From Russula earlei (Eukaryota > Basidiomycota > Agaricomycetes > Russulales > Russulaceae): a stretch of 64,000 bases of DNA. The notes under the pieces were generated by a model. That model made no database searches. It saw nothing but the letters and a program-made list of their open reading frames with translations, and was not told the DNA's origin. Numbering within the stretch: the first letter of the stretch is position 1; every line of letters starts with the position of its first letter. This document shows, piece after piece, positions 35,378 through 46,852 of the stretch. A program made the translations under genes and the position numbers. The DNA is taken from positions 31,836 to 95,835 of the forward strand of contig JAGFNK010000177.1 in assembly GCA_025769875.1 (NCBI GenBank), written 5' to 3'.

Positions 35378-36846
35378 TCACGGATCGAGTTTCTCGCCTC
35401 GTGCGAGCACGCGCACGACCCGACTCGGCTGAGCGATAACGTCCATCATAGCCTTGACCGCAGGAGGGCGCTCGACCATCGCGCTTCCCCCGCCTTTGGT
35501 CGGGTGATGTTCCCCCCGGCCGCGGTGATGGGGGTGGAAGGGTCGACGATCTTCTGGCGACACACGGCCATCCGTTCCAGGCGATGGGGGCACCTCGAGC
35601 ACGGTCAGGCGGGCACGGCGCGCCCAGTAGGCAACGAGGGTGCCTGTGGCGCGTAACTCGTGCCTATGTTGCAGTGGATGATGCGGTACTGGAAGTGGGA
35701 CCGGTGATGTTGACGTAGGCTCTGGTTGCTGCAGTGCATCCACTACCGCAGAGGACTGAGGCTGTTGGGATAGTTGGGCAAGCGTAGCGAGGACGATGCG
35801 CGGGAGAGTTGCGTCGGCGTTTTCCGTCTCCCACTGTGCGCAGCAGATCGTACGACGGACCCACTCGGGTGATGGGGAGGTTGACGACGGCACTGCAGCA
35901 GCGTTGGGGATGACAGTGCTGGCGATTGTAGGGTCCTCATCAAAGGCGATCTTGTCCCAGAGGACAAAAGCGGTATCGTGTTGCACGCGCACGCGGGGGT
36001 TGGTACCCACCTGTGACTCGAGCACACGCGAAGCGGTTCGCGCGCGCTGGGCGAGGGGTGTCGAGCCCTTTTTGAGTAGATCGAGGGTGTTAAGCGCTGG
36101 GGGCAGAGGGTCAGGGCTCTGAACGAATCACAGACTCCATGCAGCTGGGCGAAACTAGACCGGACTTCCTCTTGGAGAGGGTAAAATGCTTCAGCCGGCT
36201 ACTTTACCAGCCCCAGCCTGAACAATAGCAGCACGATGACGCCGTGGGCGTGGGCATGCCAGATTTGTCCCTCAAGGAATCAGGAAAGAAAGGATGGGTG
36301 GGAGCGGGCGAGTAGAAGGTGCATGATCGACGGCGAAGGGACGCAACGTACCTTCGAGGGGGACGACGATCACCTCCTCCTGCCCATCTCTACACCACTT
36401 CTTGACCTGCCCGAGAGCATTGACCAGCACGCTCGCATCAACGATGATGATATCGGCCTCTTTGGCATTCGATTTTTTAGCGTCATGGGGCGCGCGCTTC
36501 CTCGTTGCGGCAGGACGTTCCTTCTGTTCGTGTTGGTGTTGTTGATTAGAATGTGTGGTGGTGATCCTGATGCCGCCGACGGGAAGTTGGGTGCGTTTGG
36601 AATCGACAGCAGGGGGTTGGTGTGGACGGTGGCGGTCGCGCCAATTGCTGTTATTGCTGTTGCCACTGCGGGAGGGGGGAGGACGAGGAGGGGCAGAGAC
36701 GGACTTTTCGAGTTGCTCGACTTGGTGAGAGAGAAAGGCGGCGCCGAGGGCGCGAGACATTGCGAGCTTATTGGCAGCAAGGCCCTGTGGATTATGAGGG
36801 TAAGGGGAGTGGTAGAGCAGGAAGAACTTACTGTGGTTTCGGCCAT
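35378..36846 (-). CDS. PIN-domain protein (putative RNA-directed nuclease)
   Basis: The start at 36846 opens a 5-codon first exon (MAETT), then an intron (36785-36831). Exon 2 carries a basic low-complexity N-terminus followed by the PIN-domain opening ADIIIVDASVLVNALG with its first catalytic-type Asp and the strand EEVIVVPLE. An intron of 255 bp (36097-36351), long for this locus, leads to the continuation ALNTLDLLKKGSTPLAQRART. Later comes QHDTAFVLWDKIAF, then a Pro/Ser-rich linker and a C-terminus ending GEKLDP. The spliced length is 388 aa in one frame. PIN domains are Mg-dependent RNases with several acidic residues. I see the first and probable later Asp/Glu residues but cannot confirm the full set. 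A relative of the Swt1/PIN_4 group is possible. Confidence 0.75.
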
Positions 36847-38137
36847 GATAGTGGTTGAGAGACAAGCTCAGGGCGGCTGTCCGGTTCGTTCGATAGATGA
36901 TTATATTATAGCCTCCTCGCACCGCCATTCCCTCGGCACCCTGCCTGACTTGGCAATTCCGTGCCACACGGGACCATGCCATGATGTGTTCCCTCATTTC
37001 ACGCTGCGTGGGCGGCATCCTCTAGCACCGCAACGGACGCTTGTGCTTGGGATGTATTGTGGTCCGCCATTCGAACGGAGGAAATCGGTCGGATGTTTGG
37101 GATACCGATCCTACGTTCAACGGTAACGGGGGTGATGTTGAGCAGGACTCGCGTGGCCTTGTTGTAGAGAAACGATGGTGCTAGCCAGTGCTTCGCTTGC
37201 AGGGCATGGCCAACGAGTGCTCTGCACCGTACACACACCAATCAAGTAGGGTCGGCGGATTGCACGTTTCCCTTGGCCCACAACTGCGATTGAGAACCTC
37301 GCATCGTCGGCAGTACTGACAAGTCCACTATCCATGGGCCAGGGCTTCTTCGTACCTTCCCAGCTTCAACCACTCGTCGACACCCACTATGCACCGCCCC
37401 AGGCTGTCTCCCCACCACCCTCACACTGTCCTCTCTGCGCGTCGCCACCGCCCACCGCATGCACCGTGTGAGGTGAGGTGCGAGAACAACTGCACACGCG
37501 CTATCGGTTTCAGATTCTGGGCGCGTAGATAGTGTGACATGAGCGGCATCCAAGACGGCCTTTTGGGGCTCCAGTGTGTATTTCACGGTCAACGAACCCG
37601 CCCATTCTCTCTCTCTCTCTCTCTTTTCTTCTCCGTCGGTTTTTTCTTTCTTCGGGGATGCTTGCCTGGCGATCGTGATCGGTCAACTGGGGTCGCAGTT
37701 CACTTTGTCATCTCAATAACCCGGTGGTGACTCGCTTGGTGAAGTTCTTCTCGAACAGTTGTCCTTCCAGCGCATGCCGATCTGAAGGGGTTGAGGTACT
37801 TGAGTTATGGAGGAGTCGTCAAGTCGAAGAATATATCCTTCGAGTTGCCGTCGATGCGTAGCTTACATGGATAGCATCCCTGCCACCAGTCGACAGCTTC
37901 CCTCGTCGAGGATACAACTGCGCTCGACGTGATAACCATTCTCTACCGGCATCTGCGCGGAACTGCCGTTGAATGAGACAATCGCAAGCTCGTTTGACGC
38001 GTATTTTCATTGTCGGTACTCCCAGGGTGACTTTGGATCAGAATGAATGCCCAGTAAAGGACAACGTGGCCAGTCAGATGTTCAGGTTGGCCACAACGCG
38101 GATTTTTGCAGGAAAAGACAAAAGAGTGACAGGACAT
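36847..38137. other. Gene-poor interval between the PIN gene and prefoldin 5
   Basis: No gene could be established. A minus-strand frame at 37242-37592 (KYTLEPQKAVLDAAHV) looks somewhat coding but lacks an ATG and could be an internal exon of an unrecognised gene. A CT dinucleotide run lies at 37606-37624. Confidence 0.4.
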
Positions 38138-38789
38138 TCAATCCCTTTTATTAGCATGCTGTAATTTGGATTGAATGATATTGACGAGATAAGACATGTT
38201 GTCCTGCTTCTTCTGTATCGTCTCCTGTAACGCATCCAGGTTCGTCTTGATATACTCGATCTTTCCCTCGTAGTGCTTCACAGCTTGAGCCCGCGTCTAT
38301 GACTGCCGTGTGCATAATCTCCATGCCAGCAGCAAAAAACTTGCCCGCACCTTTTGAACGTAGTACCCCGTCCCGATGTCAACTATTACATTCTCCACAT
38401 CTCGTAGCTTCCCCGGAACGTAGAGTGAACTCGTGAGCGGCACCAGAACGGTTTTGTCTCGACAGCTTTATTAACCGAGGTGCTCGACGTTAAATGCCAA
38501 TGGTAAATCATACCTTCATTCTCCGGTTTGACCTCCTTTGCGCTCTCGATGCACGAGCGGAACTTTGCCTGCGCTTGCTTTAGTTGGGCGAAAGAGCTGG
38601 TCAGGTGAGAGAGCTCCTGGCAAACCGAGATCGGGTTACGATGGCAGCTTGCGCTCGAGCGCCAAAGGTTGCACGCACCTCCTCCAGCTGCCGTTTTACT
38701 TCTGCCAGCTGGGGAAGCTCGAGATCGGCGACGTTGATTTGTTGAGGAGCGGGCGTAGCTGTAGCTGTAGCTGTGGACGGTGCGGACAT
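38138..38789 (-). CDS. GIM5: Prefoldin subunit 5
   Basis: Alpha-class subunit of prefoldin, the cytosolic hexamer that passes unfolded actin and tubulin to the CCT chaperonin. The start at 38789 gives [11 protein letters not shown], then [20 protein letters not shown] of the first coiled-coil helix and [19 protein letters not shown]. The beta-hairpin core is [17 protein letters not shown] and [11 protein letters not shown]. The second coil ends [20 protein letters not shown] at the stop 38138. Introns by eye: 38617-38678, 38458-38513, 38297-38350. The four exons sum to 159 aa, the usual size. It is divergent from the DENN gene with only 89 bp between start codons. Confidence 0.95.
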
Positions 38790-38878
38790 CGCGGCGGGTC
38801 CTTCGGAATGCCGATTGGACGGTCCGCTTGTGACCTCGCCAGAATTTTGGCTTTCCTACGCCTCGCTTCGCAGCAACG
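38790..38878. promoter_or_regulatory. Very short divergent promoter, prefoldin 5 / DENND11
   Basis: Only 89 bp separate the two start codons, so the promoters must overlap each other or the 5' ends of the genes. No TATA box is evident. Co-expression is plausible but inferred. Confidence 0.55.
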
Positions 38879-41107
38879 ATGGCGACCCGTTCAACCCAAG
38901 CCCTCAAAACACCACAAGACATCGGTATGTTTTGTTCTTCAGGGCTCCTCCGCCTCTGGCTAATTCGCTCCCCCAGTCGCGATATTCCACGCCTCGTTCC
39001 ACCCGACGCGGGGAAACATCCTTGATTGGTCCCTGACGGCCACCGATGGTACCCAATTCCCTGCACACATTTTACAGTCCGAGCATGCTAAAACGCACGT
39101 ATCGCAGACGTACGGCTCGATGGCGTCGAGTTCAGCGCGTTGCCTAGCGGGCTTCACCTGGTGGAGCAGGACGTCGTGTACGTGCGCCACAATCGTCTTC
39201 CACTACCCCCTCACCACACCTACCAAAACAGCTATTTCACGAAGGATTTTCAACAGGGCGTGTGCGTCTTCCACCGGCGCCAGACTTCGGAGCACGGCCA
39301 GCGCGGCTTCCGCCTTTCATCCCTCGGCATCCTCCTCGCACGCGCCGTGCGGCCACGACCCTGGCGACATGTTGCCGCGCTCAAGGCCCTCGCGCGCGAG
39401 ATATATTCCCCACTTCTGCCAGAGGCTGGCGGATGCATGCGAGAGCTCCAGGGCGACGACTGGGTGCCTGCGCAGCGGTGGTTTGAAGAGCGTCGCGTGC
39501 GTCGCGCTGATCTGGGCGGTGCAGGCGAGTGGCACCGGTGGAGCGAGGAGCTCGACGACGAAAACTTTGGCGTGAGCTGTCCCTTTGTGCTTTGTGTGTA
39601 CAGACCTTCTTAACTCTTGTTTCTATGCATAGCAACGACTTGACGCTCCAGACACATCGATGCACGCCAACCCTACGATCCACCTGCCACACCTCCTGCG
39701 TATCCTCGGGCCCTCGTCACTCACGCTGTACAAACACGTCCTCGGCCGTAGGCGCATTCTCATATATACCCAGCCACCCGTCGAGCCTGCGTGCATCCTC
39801 TGCCAAGTCGCCGCCGACATATGCTTCGAGGACCAGACACCGCTCGAGTCCCTCGAAGGTACCAGCTCTCCACGTCAAGCCTTGAAAGGAAAACAGAAAG
39901 AGGGTATCAGCGTACTTGGCGTTGTCACACTACACGACATCGAGCGCATCGAGCGCGAGTCCGAAACGGGGCGCGGTTGGATAGCGTGTGCGTTATTTAG
40001 GCCGTCCGGTTTTGCTTCACTCACGAGCCCTCTTCACAGGTACGACAGATGCCGTGTTCCTAGAGAAGGCGCAATATTATGACCTCGTCATTGACATGAC
40101 GTTTTTCTCACCTGAGCGGGCATCCCGCCCGAGTCTTCAGCTCTCTGTGCAAGAGCCAAACGGCCGCTCGCGAAAGCCGTCGTACCGTCTCTCCACCGTC
40201 CGCTTTACATGGAGCGATGTCAAACTGGTGCGTTCCAACCCGACGATGCTCCCTACGACGGATGACGATCAACCCGCGTTCGTAGTGGAATGAGCTCGAT
40301 CGCATCCTCCAGCTCGACGCAGACATCAACGGCTCCGCGCGGGCCCCACCCTCGCTCTGGACGGATGCGTGGCGCTTGTATGAAGACGTATGTCTCGCCT
40401 GCGCCGGGCTCTGGACCGGCCGGGCGGGGCGTGGCGGTGCCAGATTGCAGGAGAGCTGGGCTGAGCCTGAGGAGCCTCCCAATGCCTCTGTGCGCATGCG
40501 TGTGCGGGCGCACGGAGAGGGCATCGAGGGTCGGCCAATGACGACTACGGGAGGCTTTGTGCGGACAACGTCGCGATCCTACCGCCGTGCAAGCAGGCGA
40601 TACTTGCCTTCGCCATGGACGGCAACTCCGTCCATCGAAGACGACGCCCCGAACGACGCGTACAAGGACGACGACGACGGAGATGATCAAGACGAGGAAG
40701 AGGACGACGCGGTGCTGGTGCACAACCGCCAGGGTCGGACGACGCTCGCGCTGCTCCAGACCTTCCACGCGCAAACGCGTTTCTGGCTCTCGCGCCTCGC
40801 GGCCTTGCTCCCCCCACCGTCATCCCCACCCACCCCCGACAGCGTAGACACGGGCCCGGAGGGACGGCGGGAGCGCGCGGCGGAGAAATCGGTGATACAG
40901 CTGGCACCGCGCGATGTGTTAGAGCTCGAGCTTGGCCCGCTGAGCAGCCTCGACGCGCGGTTCGTCGAGTGGCTCGCGGAGGAGTACTGTGCGCGTCCCG
41001 ACGTGCGCGTGTCCGTGCGACGTGGCTGGCGGGATCTCCTCGGACTCGTGTTATCCAGCCCCGGGGCGTCGTCCTCGTCAATCCCGTCAGGAACGTCGTC
41101 ATCGTAG
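38879..41107 (+). CDS. DENND11/LCHN-type DENN-domain protein
   Basis: Relatives (LCHN/DENND11 in animals, Anr2 in yeast) carry a divergent DENN module linked to Rab GTPase regulation and membrane traffic. The start at 38879 gives MATRSTQALKTP, then AIFHASFHPTRGNILDW. The next blocks are GVEFSALPSGLHLVEQD, the segment FRLSSLGILLAR and RPRPWRHVAALKALARE. The second half has HLPHLLRILGPSSLTLYKHVL and RRRILIYTQPPVEPA, and near the end ELGPLSSLDARFVEWLAEEY and RRGWRDLLGLV. Introns by eye: 38925-38976, 39049-39107, 39178-39231, 39572-39632, 39988-40039, 40228-40285. The seven exons sum to 630 aa in one frame. An acidic low-complexity run (about 40660-40710) is the only unusual insert. Confidence 0.88.
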
Positions 41108-41807
41108 TGGGGTTAGATAGACGGATGTTTAACATATTCATCTCGTATTATCTTCCCGTGCCTATTCGCGGTTCGATCTGCTACTTGTGTTGTCGGAATC
41201 GTGTTACGCTGCCTGTAAGAGTCACAAAGTACGCGGGCTCTGTACGTGCTACGAAGTCAGCGCACAATATGTCGTGTAGGGCCTGTCCCGCTTGCATCGC
41301 TCCCAAAAACGCTCGCTTGTGAATTAAACGTCTGTGCGCCAACTACTCCGTCGTCGCTGCTGTCCAATGGCGACTCGGTGGGACTGGAAGTCAACACCCA
41401 AGCCGGGACACAGGTGAGGGCTTGCTCATCGATGTCAACGGTGGACACCCAACGTCAGCGTAGTCCCAACGAAACATCGCAGGTCGGGCCAAGCGCTGGA
41501 TTTACTTATCTTGCCACCTCGCCACCCTTCGCCGCTGCTGTACGCGAGGGCTCGCAGTTCAACGCCTTGCGTCGTGCTCCTCGCCGTGTAGTCTCGGATT
41601 TAGAGCTTCACGATGGGTTGGGGAGTACTCTCTGTTGCAGTTTCTTTCATATGATATGATCTCGTTGTCTTCGTGTTTCATATCTCGCGTTCTCGACTCC
41701 CTTTCATGCCACCTTCCTTTCAGCTTGTGCTAACCTTTGTATTTCCTTCTGTATTTATTTAATCCCCTGGCTATTTTCTTGAATAATAACTCCCTCTTTT
41801 GCCCTAA
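41108..41807. other. 3' flank of the DENN gene, up to a foldback element
   Basis: It probably holds the 3' UTR. A 137-codon plus-strand frame (41246-41659) has no recognisable features. The target TAA of the foldback element is at 41805-41807. Confidence 0.45.
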
Positions 41808-42215
41808 CACGACGGGCAGGAAGGGATAAGTCAAGTCTGCTTATAGTCAACTCAGTGAACAATAAATAAGTAAAATATTTCAAGTGCTGAGTAGGCTCTG
41901 TTGCGGCCACAAATTATATTACATAAGTAATGACCTTAGTTGAGCACGAAAAATGTGACAAAAAAGGTTAAATATGGAGAGTCTACTCATTCCGGCACAA
42001 CTTTTACCCTAGCCTGGCTAAAAGTTGTGCTGGAATGAGTAGACTCTCCATATTTAACCTTTTTTGTCACATTTTTCATGCTCAACTAAGGTCATTACTT
42101 ATGTAATATAATTTGTGGCCGCAACAGAGCCTACTCAGCACTTGAAATATTTTACTTTTATTATCCACTGAGTTGACTATAAGCAGAGTCGACTTATCCC
42201 TTCCTGCCCGTTATG
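41808..42215. mobile_element. Foldback MITE, copy 1 (408 bp)
   Basis: The element is a near-perfect palindrome. It begins CACGACGGGCAGG and its right end is the reverse complement with two changes (CCTGCCCGTTATG). Arms of about 195 bp surround a short centre CCCTAGCCTGGC near 42008. A 3-bp duplication TAA flanks it (41805-41807 and 42216-42218). Three-base T-N-A duplications fit PIF/Harbinger-type insertion. No protein is encoded; the transcript would fold into one long hairpin. Confidence 0.88.
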
Positions 42216-42218
42216 TAA

Positions 42219-42330
42219 GTAATATCCTCTGCCAGCCTACCAACTCCTCGCCGGGTTTGCCCTTGTGACTCCCTCTCCTCAGGTGTCCACTGGGAATTGG
42301 GTCTGGTAACCAACACCACCAACTCAAGCA
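42219..42330. other. Spacer between foldback copy 1 and pogo-type ends
   Basis: Short unrecognised sequence. Confidence 0.4.
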
Positions 42331-42332
42331 TA

Positions 42333-42670
42333 CTATCACCTATGGGGAACTTGCTGATTCACTACCGTCTTGCCAGTCACAAATGTCATGAAAGTAATGG
42401 ACATGTAACACATGCCAAATTAAAGTCCACCCAGGATGAAACATCCCCATGTTGTATTTACATAGGCAATTTGATTAGGGGGCATCTAATTGAGTGAATC
42501 TGGTTCTTCTTGAGTCTGGAATGATGGTACAGTAATATTGTAAGGTGTAGTGCTGTAAGCAAAAACTGAGTGGTGTGCCAGTGAGGACAGTTGTGCAAAC
42601 AGCTGTGCTGCGTTTGAGGGTCCTACTGATGACTCAGAGGCCAGGGACAATGAGGAGGGATACTGAATAC
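42333..42670 (-). mobile_element. Inverted, truncated 3' end of the pogo-like element
   Basis: This stretch is a diverged reverse complement of about 46046-46369, the 3' end of the element that starts at 42673. Shared blocks include CACAAATGTCATGAAA, CATGTAACACATGCCAAATT and GTCCACCCAGGATGAAACAT. Its outer end CTATCACCTATGGGG follows a TA. It is either a second copy truncated at the junction or the result of a rearrangement. Confidence 0.75.
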
Positions 42671-43158
42671 TACTATCAGTTATGGGGAACTTGGCACTGT
42701 ATCACCATCTTGGCAGTTTCATTTTTCCCTGTATCTGCTTGAACAACTCCATTCAAAATTTCATAGTTATACTATTGAGTGCAGTTAATGCCATTCTAGC
42801 AAAGAAAATTGGAGGTCCATCCAGTGTTTTTTGAGTAATGTTTTGGCTGGGGCTCACACCTGCATCACACCCGCATCACACCTTCTGTCATGGCAGAGGG
42901 TGGAGTTTGATTCCAGCTGGGTGATCACTGTATGCTGACTCAGATCACTGTAGTTCTACCTCACATCAATGCCATGTTACAGGCAGTCCAGTTGGCCAGC
43001 ACAAGACCATACATATGAGCAGCAAATACAGGCAGCATTGCTTGATTATAACAATGGTATCTATCACACTTTCAGTCATGCGGTGCTGGTCCATAATGTG
43101 AGTACATTCTGTTCATTGCCCAAGTCCTTATCTGATTATTCCCAAGGTCTCTTGCCAG

Positions 43159-46030
43159 ATGCTACAAGACAGAGCTTCTGGGAAGCATAGGTCATGTCAG
43201 GAAGCCGGCCAGGATAGCCAGCTCCTCAAGCCAGCCCAGGAAAAGGTGCTAGTTGACTGGTGTGAGCAGTTGTCTGCAGAGGCGATGCCTCTGGATCAAA
43301 AAGCACTGCAGGCCCATGCTCAGGGCATATCTAGCCAGTACCCTGGAAAAGCCTGGCACTATCAGTTCATTAAACATAACCCTGGTGTGACATTCTTGAA
43401 AGCAAGAGCATTGGATCTGAAGTGTGCACAACATTTCAATAGGACAGTAGTCTATGACTACTTTGAAAAATGACAGGAACTGGTGGATTCTTATGATGGG
43501 ATACCACCTCAACATCAATGGAATATGGATGAGAAAGGAATCCAGATGGGAGGTGGCTATAAGAACAGTGGAAGAAAGTTTCTATTCATGAAAGAACAGA
43601 AGCAGTGGTATCACATCAAGAGTGACAGTCTGGAGCTCATCTCCATCATTGAGTGCATTTTGGCAGCAGGAATTCTCATTTCTTATGCCCTCAGGGATTG
43701 TTCTCTCAGATGGCCCACTGCCTGACTGCCGGGATTTGGAAGGCATTGGATGGTGAGATTCTATCCTGCAGTATGGCAGCATAAACTGATTTGCCTTCAC
43801 AGCATTGTGACATCCCCTTCCAGGTGGACAGATCACGAGATATGTGAGTGATGGTTCCAATCTGTCATGAACCATTCCCCGGAGAGGGCCCTTGAAGGAC
43901 CCTTCCTTATAGGAGGAAACCCAGCCTCTATGATGCCACCCTGTTCACACGAGCAAAAGGGGTGAGTAGAGGTGTCCACAATATCGCGCGCGCATTGTTG
44001 CGCGAGCGATTCTCGGCACAATCGACATACAGCAAGCCCCACTTAAAGGCAACCCTTCTAGCAACTAAGGACAGTATTAGAGCCTTCCTAAGGACCCTTT
44101 GGAACGACCCTAGGAACTCTACAATAGGTACTAACCTAGTATCAAAGGCCCTACAACGCGTTATTAGACCAACTCTAATAACTATAGAACGAACTATAAG
44201 GCAACACTAAGGACCTTAACAGAAGTATTAGGGTCGACTCTAGGGACCCTAATAGAACTATATAAGGGCCTTATAAGATAACACTATTCCATAACCAAAC
44301 TACAAGTCCTCAAATGACCGGCCCTAAACTAACTAACAGGAAATGAATCAGGTGCTTGCACGTGTACTAAAACAGTGAACACGTGGACAATGGAAGCTCT
44401 TACTCATCAAGAGAAGCTTCTTACTCAGCAGCTTACTGAGCATGACTGAGCATGCTCAGTAAGCGTCCTCCGACTTCTTACTCATCACTCTATTGTGCTT
44501 GATAACAAGGTTATGACTTGTTCCCTATTTAGCAGCTCTCTTGTAGTATATAAGCGCTCAATAAAGTAGCGGACAGTCCTCAGACTGTCCATTTGTTTAC
44601 GGCACTCTCCATTCCTGGGATACTCCTTTAAGGACCATCCCCTTGTGACTATCCTGGCCTCTTCCCTGCGTGATTGTTCTACCCTCACAGTAACAATACC
44701 GCTCTGGTATTTGTTGCTCCTCTGGATTCTACTCCTTGCCCACGCGGTCTTGGACGTCTACCGACTCGTCTTCGAGCTTATCCCTCGCTCTTGAACTGGA
44801 TAGTTCAACAGTGAGTCTTGACACAATCATTGTTCATTCTGTTTGCTGCTACCCATTGTATTAACAGCAAACCAATTGTGCTGACCCTTGATGGGCACAG
44901 CTCGCACGAGATGCCAGCCATGCAGCAACTGGCATATGATAACAATATCATTCTATTTTGCTTCCCTTTGAAGACAACACACAAGCTTCAGCCACTTGAT
45001 GTGTTGGTTTTCGCACCTGTCCAATGCATGTGGTCATTACATTGTGACTGCCGCCTCATTGAAGGCATGAAAGTCACACAATACAATGTAATCCATGAAT
45101 ACATGGAGGTTCATAAAGTTATCACCCTGGACCTCATTTGTAATGCATTCTGCAAGTCCAGGAATCTGGCCTATCAATCCGTCAGTCTTCACTAAAGAAG
45201 ACTTTGCCCCGAGCATGGCATCGTCATCCTTGTCACATTTCCTCCCTTCATACCCAACAGAGGTTCCATCATCGCCTCTGGCAGTCAGCTTGGAACTCAG
45301 TTCCGAGACTAGTGATGGCGATTACTGTGCCTTGGACTTGGGGGAAGATGCCAGGGACACAACCAGCAGTCACAAACTGTCAACCACTGACCCACACTTG
45401 TGTGCATGTAACTTGATCCTCACATGCGCATTGTCAGCACAGACAATTGTTCCTGATCAGCAAGCTGTCTCCGTGCTCCAAGACCTTGAGTGGAGCCATG
45501 AAGACCTGATTGCCCAAATACACTCACTTGATCACCAGGTTTTGATCCTTTCACAGACAGTAATCATGCAAGTGTTGCAAATGAGCACAGCAAACATGCA
45601 CTGCACAATTGCTCAGCGAGAGGCCAACAACTTGCACATGAAATTGGAAAATCAGCATAAGACAAAAGCACACACTTCAACAAAGATTAAGGCCCAGTTT
45701 GTGACACATCCTGAGCTGAAGGAGGCATTTGAAGTGGAGGAACAAACCCTGAGTCATCTGGGAGCAACAAGAAACACAGAAGCACAGTGAGAAAGCTGCT
45801 GAGGATGCTGCCCATGCTATATGAATTAGTATGGGCACTGTCTCAAAGGTTTTTGACCACTCTTTTCCATCATACAAGCGCAAGGAAGACCTCATGATCA
45901 TTGCAGGTGCACTCAAGCTCTCAATGGAGGGCACCACATCTGAGCTCACCATGCAAATCAAAGAGCACCTTGCTGCACATCCAGAGTTGGAAAACCATGA
46001 ACGTTTTGTGGGACTCTATGGGAGACAACA
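43159..46030 (+). pseudogene. Pogo-like DDE transposase, disrupted
   Basis: The N-terminal CENP-B/Tc5-type HTH is visible (KVLVDWCEQLSAEAMPL, AWHYQFIKHNPGV), followed by the catalytic start HQWNMDEKGIQMGGG. Near 43700 the reading shifts frame to GIVLSDGPLPDCRDLEG. After LTR-A4 it resumes with IVLTLDGHSSHEM (second catalytic Asp) and THKLQPLDVLVF (third Asp), then GIWPINPSVF in another frame and a coiled-coil region to 45790. An in-frame TGA at 43471-43473, where family members have Trp, frameshifts near 43680 and 45160, and the LTR insertion all disable it. A SAP-like segment lies at 45831-46030 (see findings). Confidence 0.85.
43863..44823 (+). mobile_element. Solo LTR, family A copy 4 (961 bp), inside the pogo transposase
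   Basis: It begins TGTCATGAACC and ends GTCTTGACA, with exact 5-bp duplications CAATC at 43858-43862 and 44824-44828. It splits the transposase between WWFQS and LFILFAA, so it inserted after the pogo-like element. Length is identical to the other three A copies. Confidence 0.93.
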
Positions 46031-46371
46031 TAGTAGTAATAATCTGTGTCCCCCATCATTGCTGTCCTCATCAGTAGGACCCCTCAGCACAACAATTTGC
46101 ACAACAATTTGCCTCACACCACTCAGTTTTCACTGCACCTTACAATGCTACCATACCATTCCAGACTCAATATTGGAATTTTGAACCAGATTTCACTTGA
46201 TCCAGTACAACTGAGAAATATATCTAGTCCCCACCTAATTGTAAATAACATGGGAGATGTTTCATCCTGGGTGGACTTCAATTTGGCATGTGTTACATGT
46301 CCATTACATTTTCATGACATTTGTGACCACTGAGATGGTGATATGTGCTGAGTTCCCCATAACTGATAATA

Positions 46372-46680
46372 CTGTCACCAACCCACCAACTATGCAGCTT
46401 ACTTAAGGTACCTAGCACTTGGTCAGAATTTGTAGACACACTGAAAATGATGATCTTGATTTCTTTCAAATGGGGGGTAAAAGTAGTGATTAATGTGAAT
46501 CCACCCATGTTTTTTTTTTGTCAGAATATACCCATTTGATGTTTTCCCCTTCCTTGTGTTTTTGGAGAGATGTCACACAGAATGGTAGAGTTCAAGTCAG
46601 TGCTTCAAATTGGCATTCTTGGCTAATCACATGTCTCTAAGCCATCCTCATCCTCATCCTCTCATTAGCCCCATCACTGT
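46372..46680. other. AT-rich spacer between pogo-like element 1 and the decayed MULE piece
   Basis: No recognised gene; it includes a T run near 46509-46519. Confidence 0.4.
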
Positions 46681-46852
46681 AACACTCTCACTAGAATTGG
46701 AGGAGGGGGGGTTCTGAGAGAGGGACAATGGTTCCCCGAGGGCACATGTGTGCACATTCACAGTGGCAGATGTTGCATCAGGCTTGGTATGCTTGCCTGA
46801 CTGTTTGCCCCCAGTGTATGGATCATCATGAACACAGTGGTGCTTTCCCTTA
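46681..46852 (-). mobile_element. Decayed MULE copy (MULE-2), left piece
   Basis: The minus-strand translation HHCVHDDPYTGGKQSGKHTKPDATSA-type (46654-46875 frame) matches the tail RRRVHDDPYAGGERSGKRAKPDATSA of the intact MULE at 48775. Arg and Ala codons with CpG are replaced through TpG or CpA. Homology stops at CCCTTA (46852), exactly where a TA-flanked element begins, and resumes at 51712. Confidence 0.82.

Larger units (their letters stand above)
42673..46369 (+). mobile_element. Pogo/Fot1-like DNA transposon, interrupted by LTR-A4
   Basis: Terminal inverted repeats are CTATCAGTTATGGGGAAC on the left and TTATCAGTTATGGGGAAC (as reverse complement) on the right, extending with mismatches to about 45 bp. 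TA dinucleotides flank it (42671-42672 and 46370-46371), the duplication of Tc1/mariner-pogo elements. It encodes a broken transposase and carries a 961-bp LTR insertion at 43863. Without that LTR it would be about 2.7 kb. Confidence 0.82.

Noticed and set aside
37242..37592. Minus-strand frame beginning TVKYTLEPQKAVLDAAHV
   Set aside because: It has no ATG, no recognised domain and no convincing splice partners; mentioned only as a possible lost exon.
38386..39066. 226-codon minus-strand frame over prefoldin 5
   Set aside because: It reads through prefoldin introns and the divergent promoter; the spliced 159-aa prefoldin explains the conserved part.
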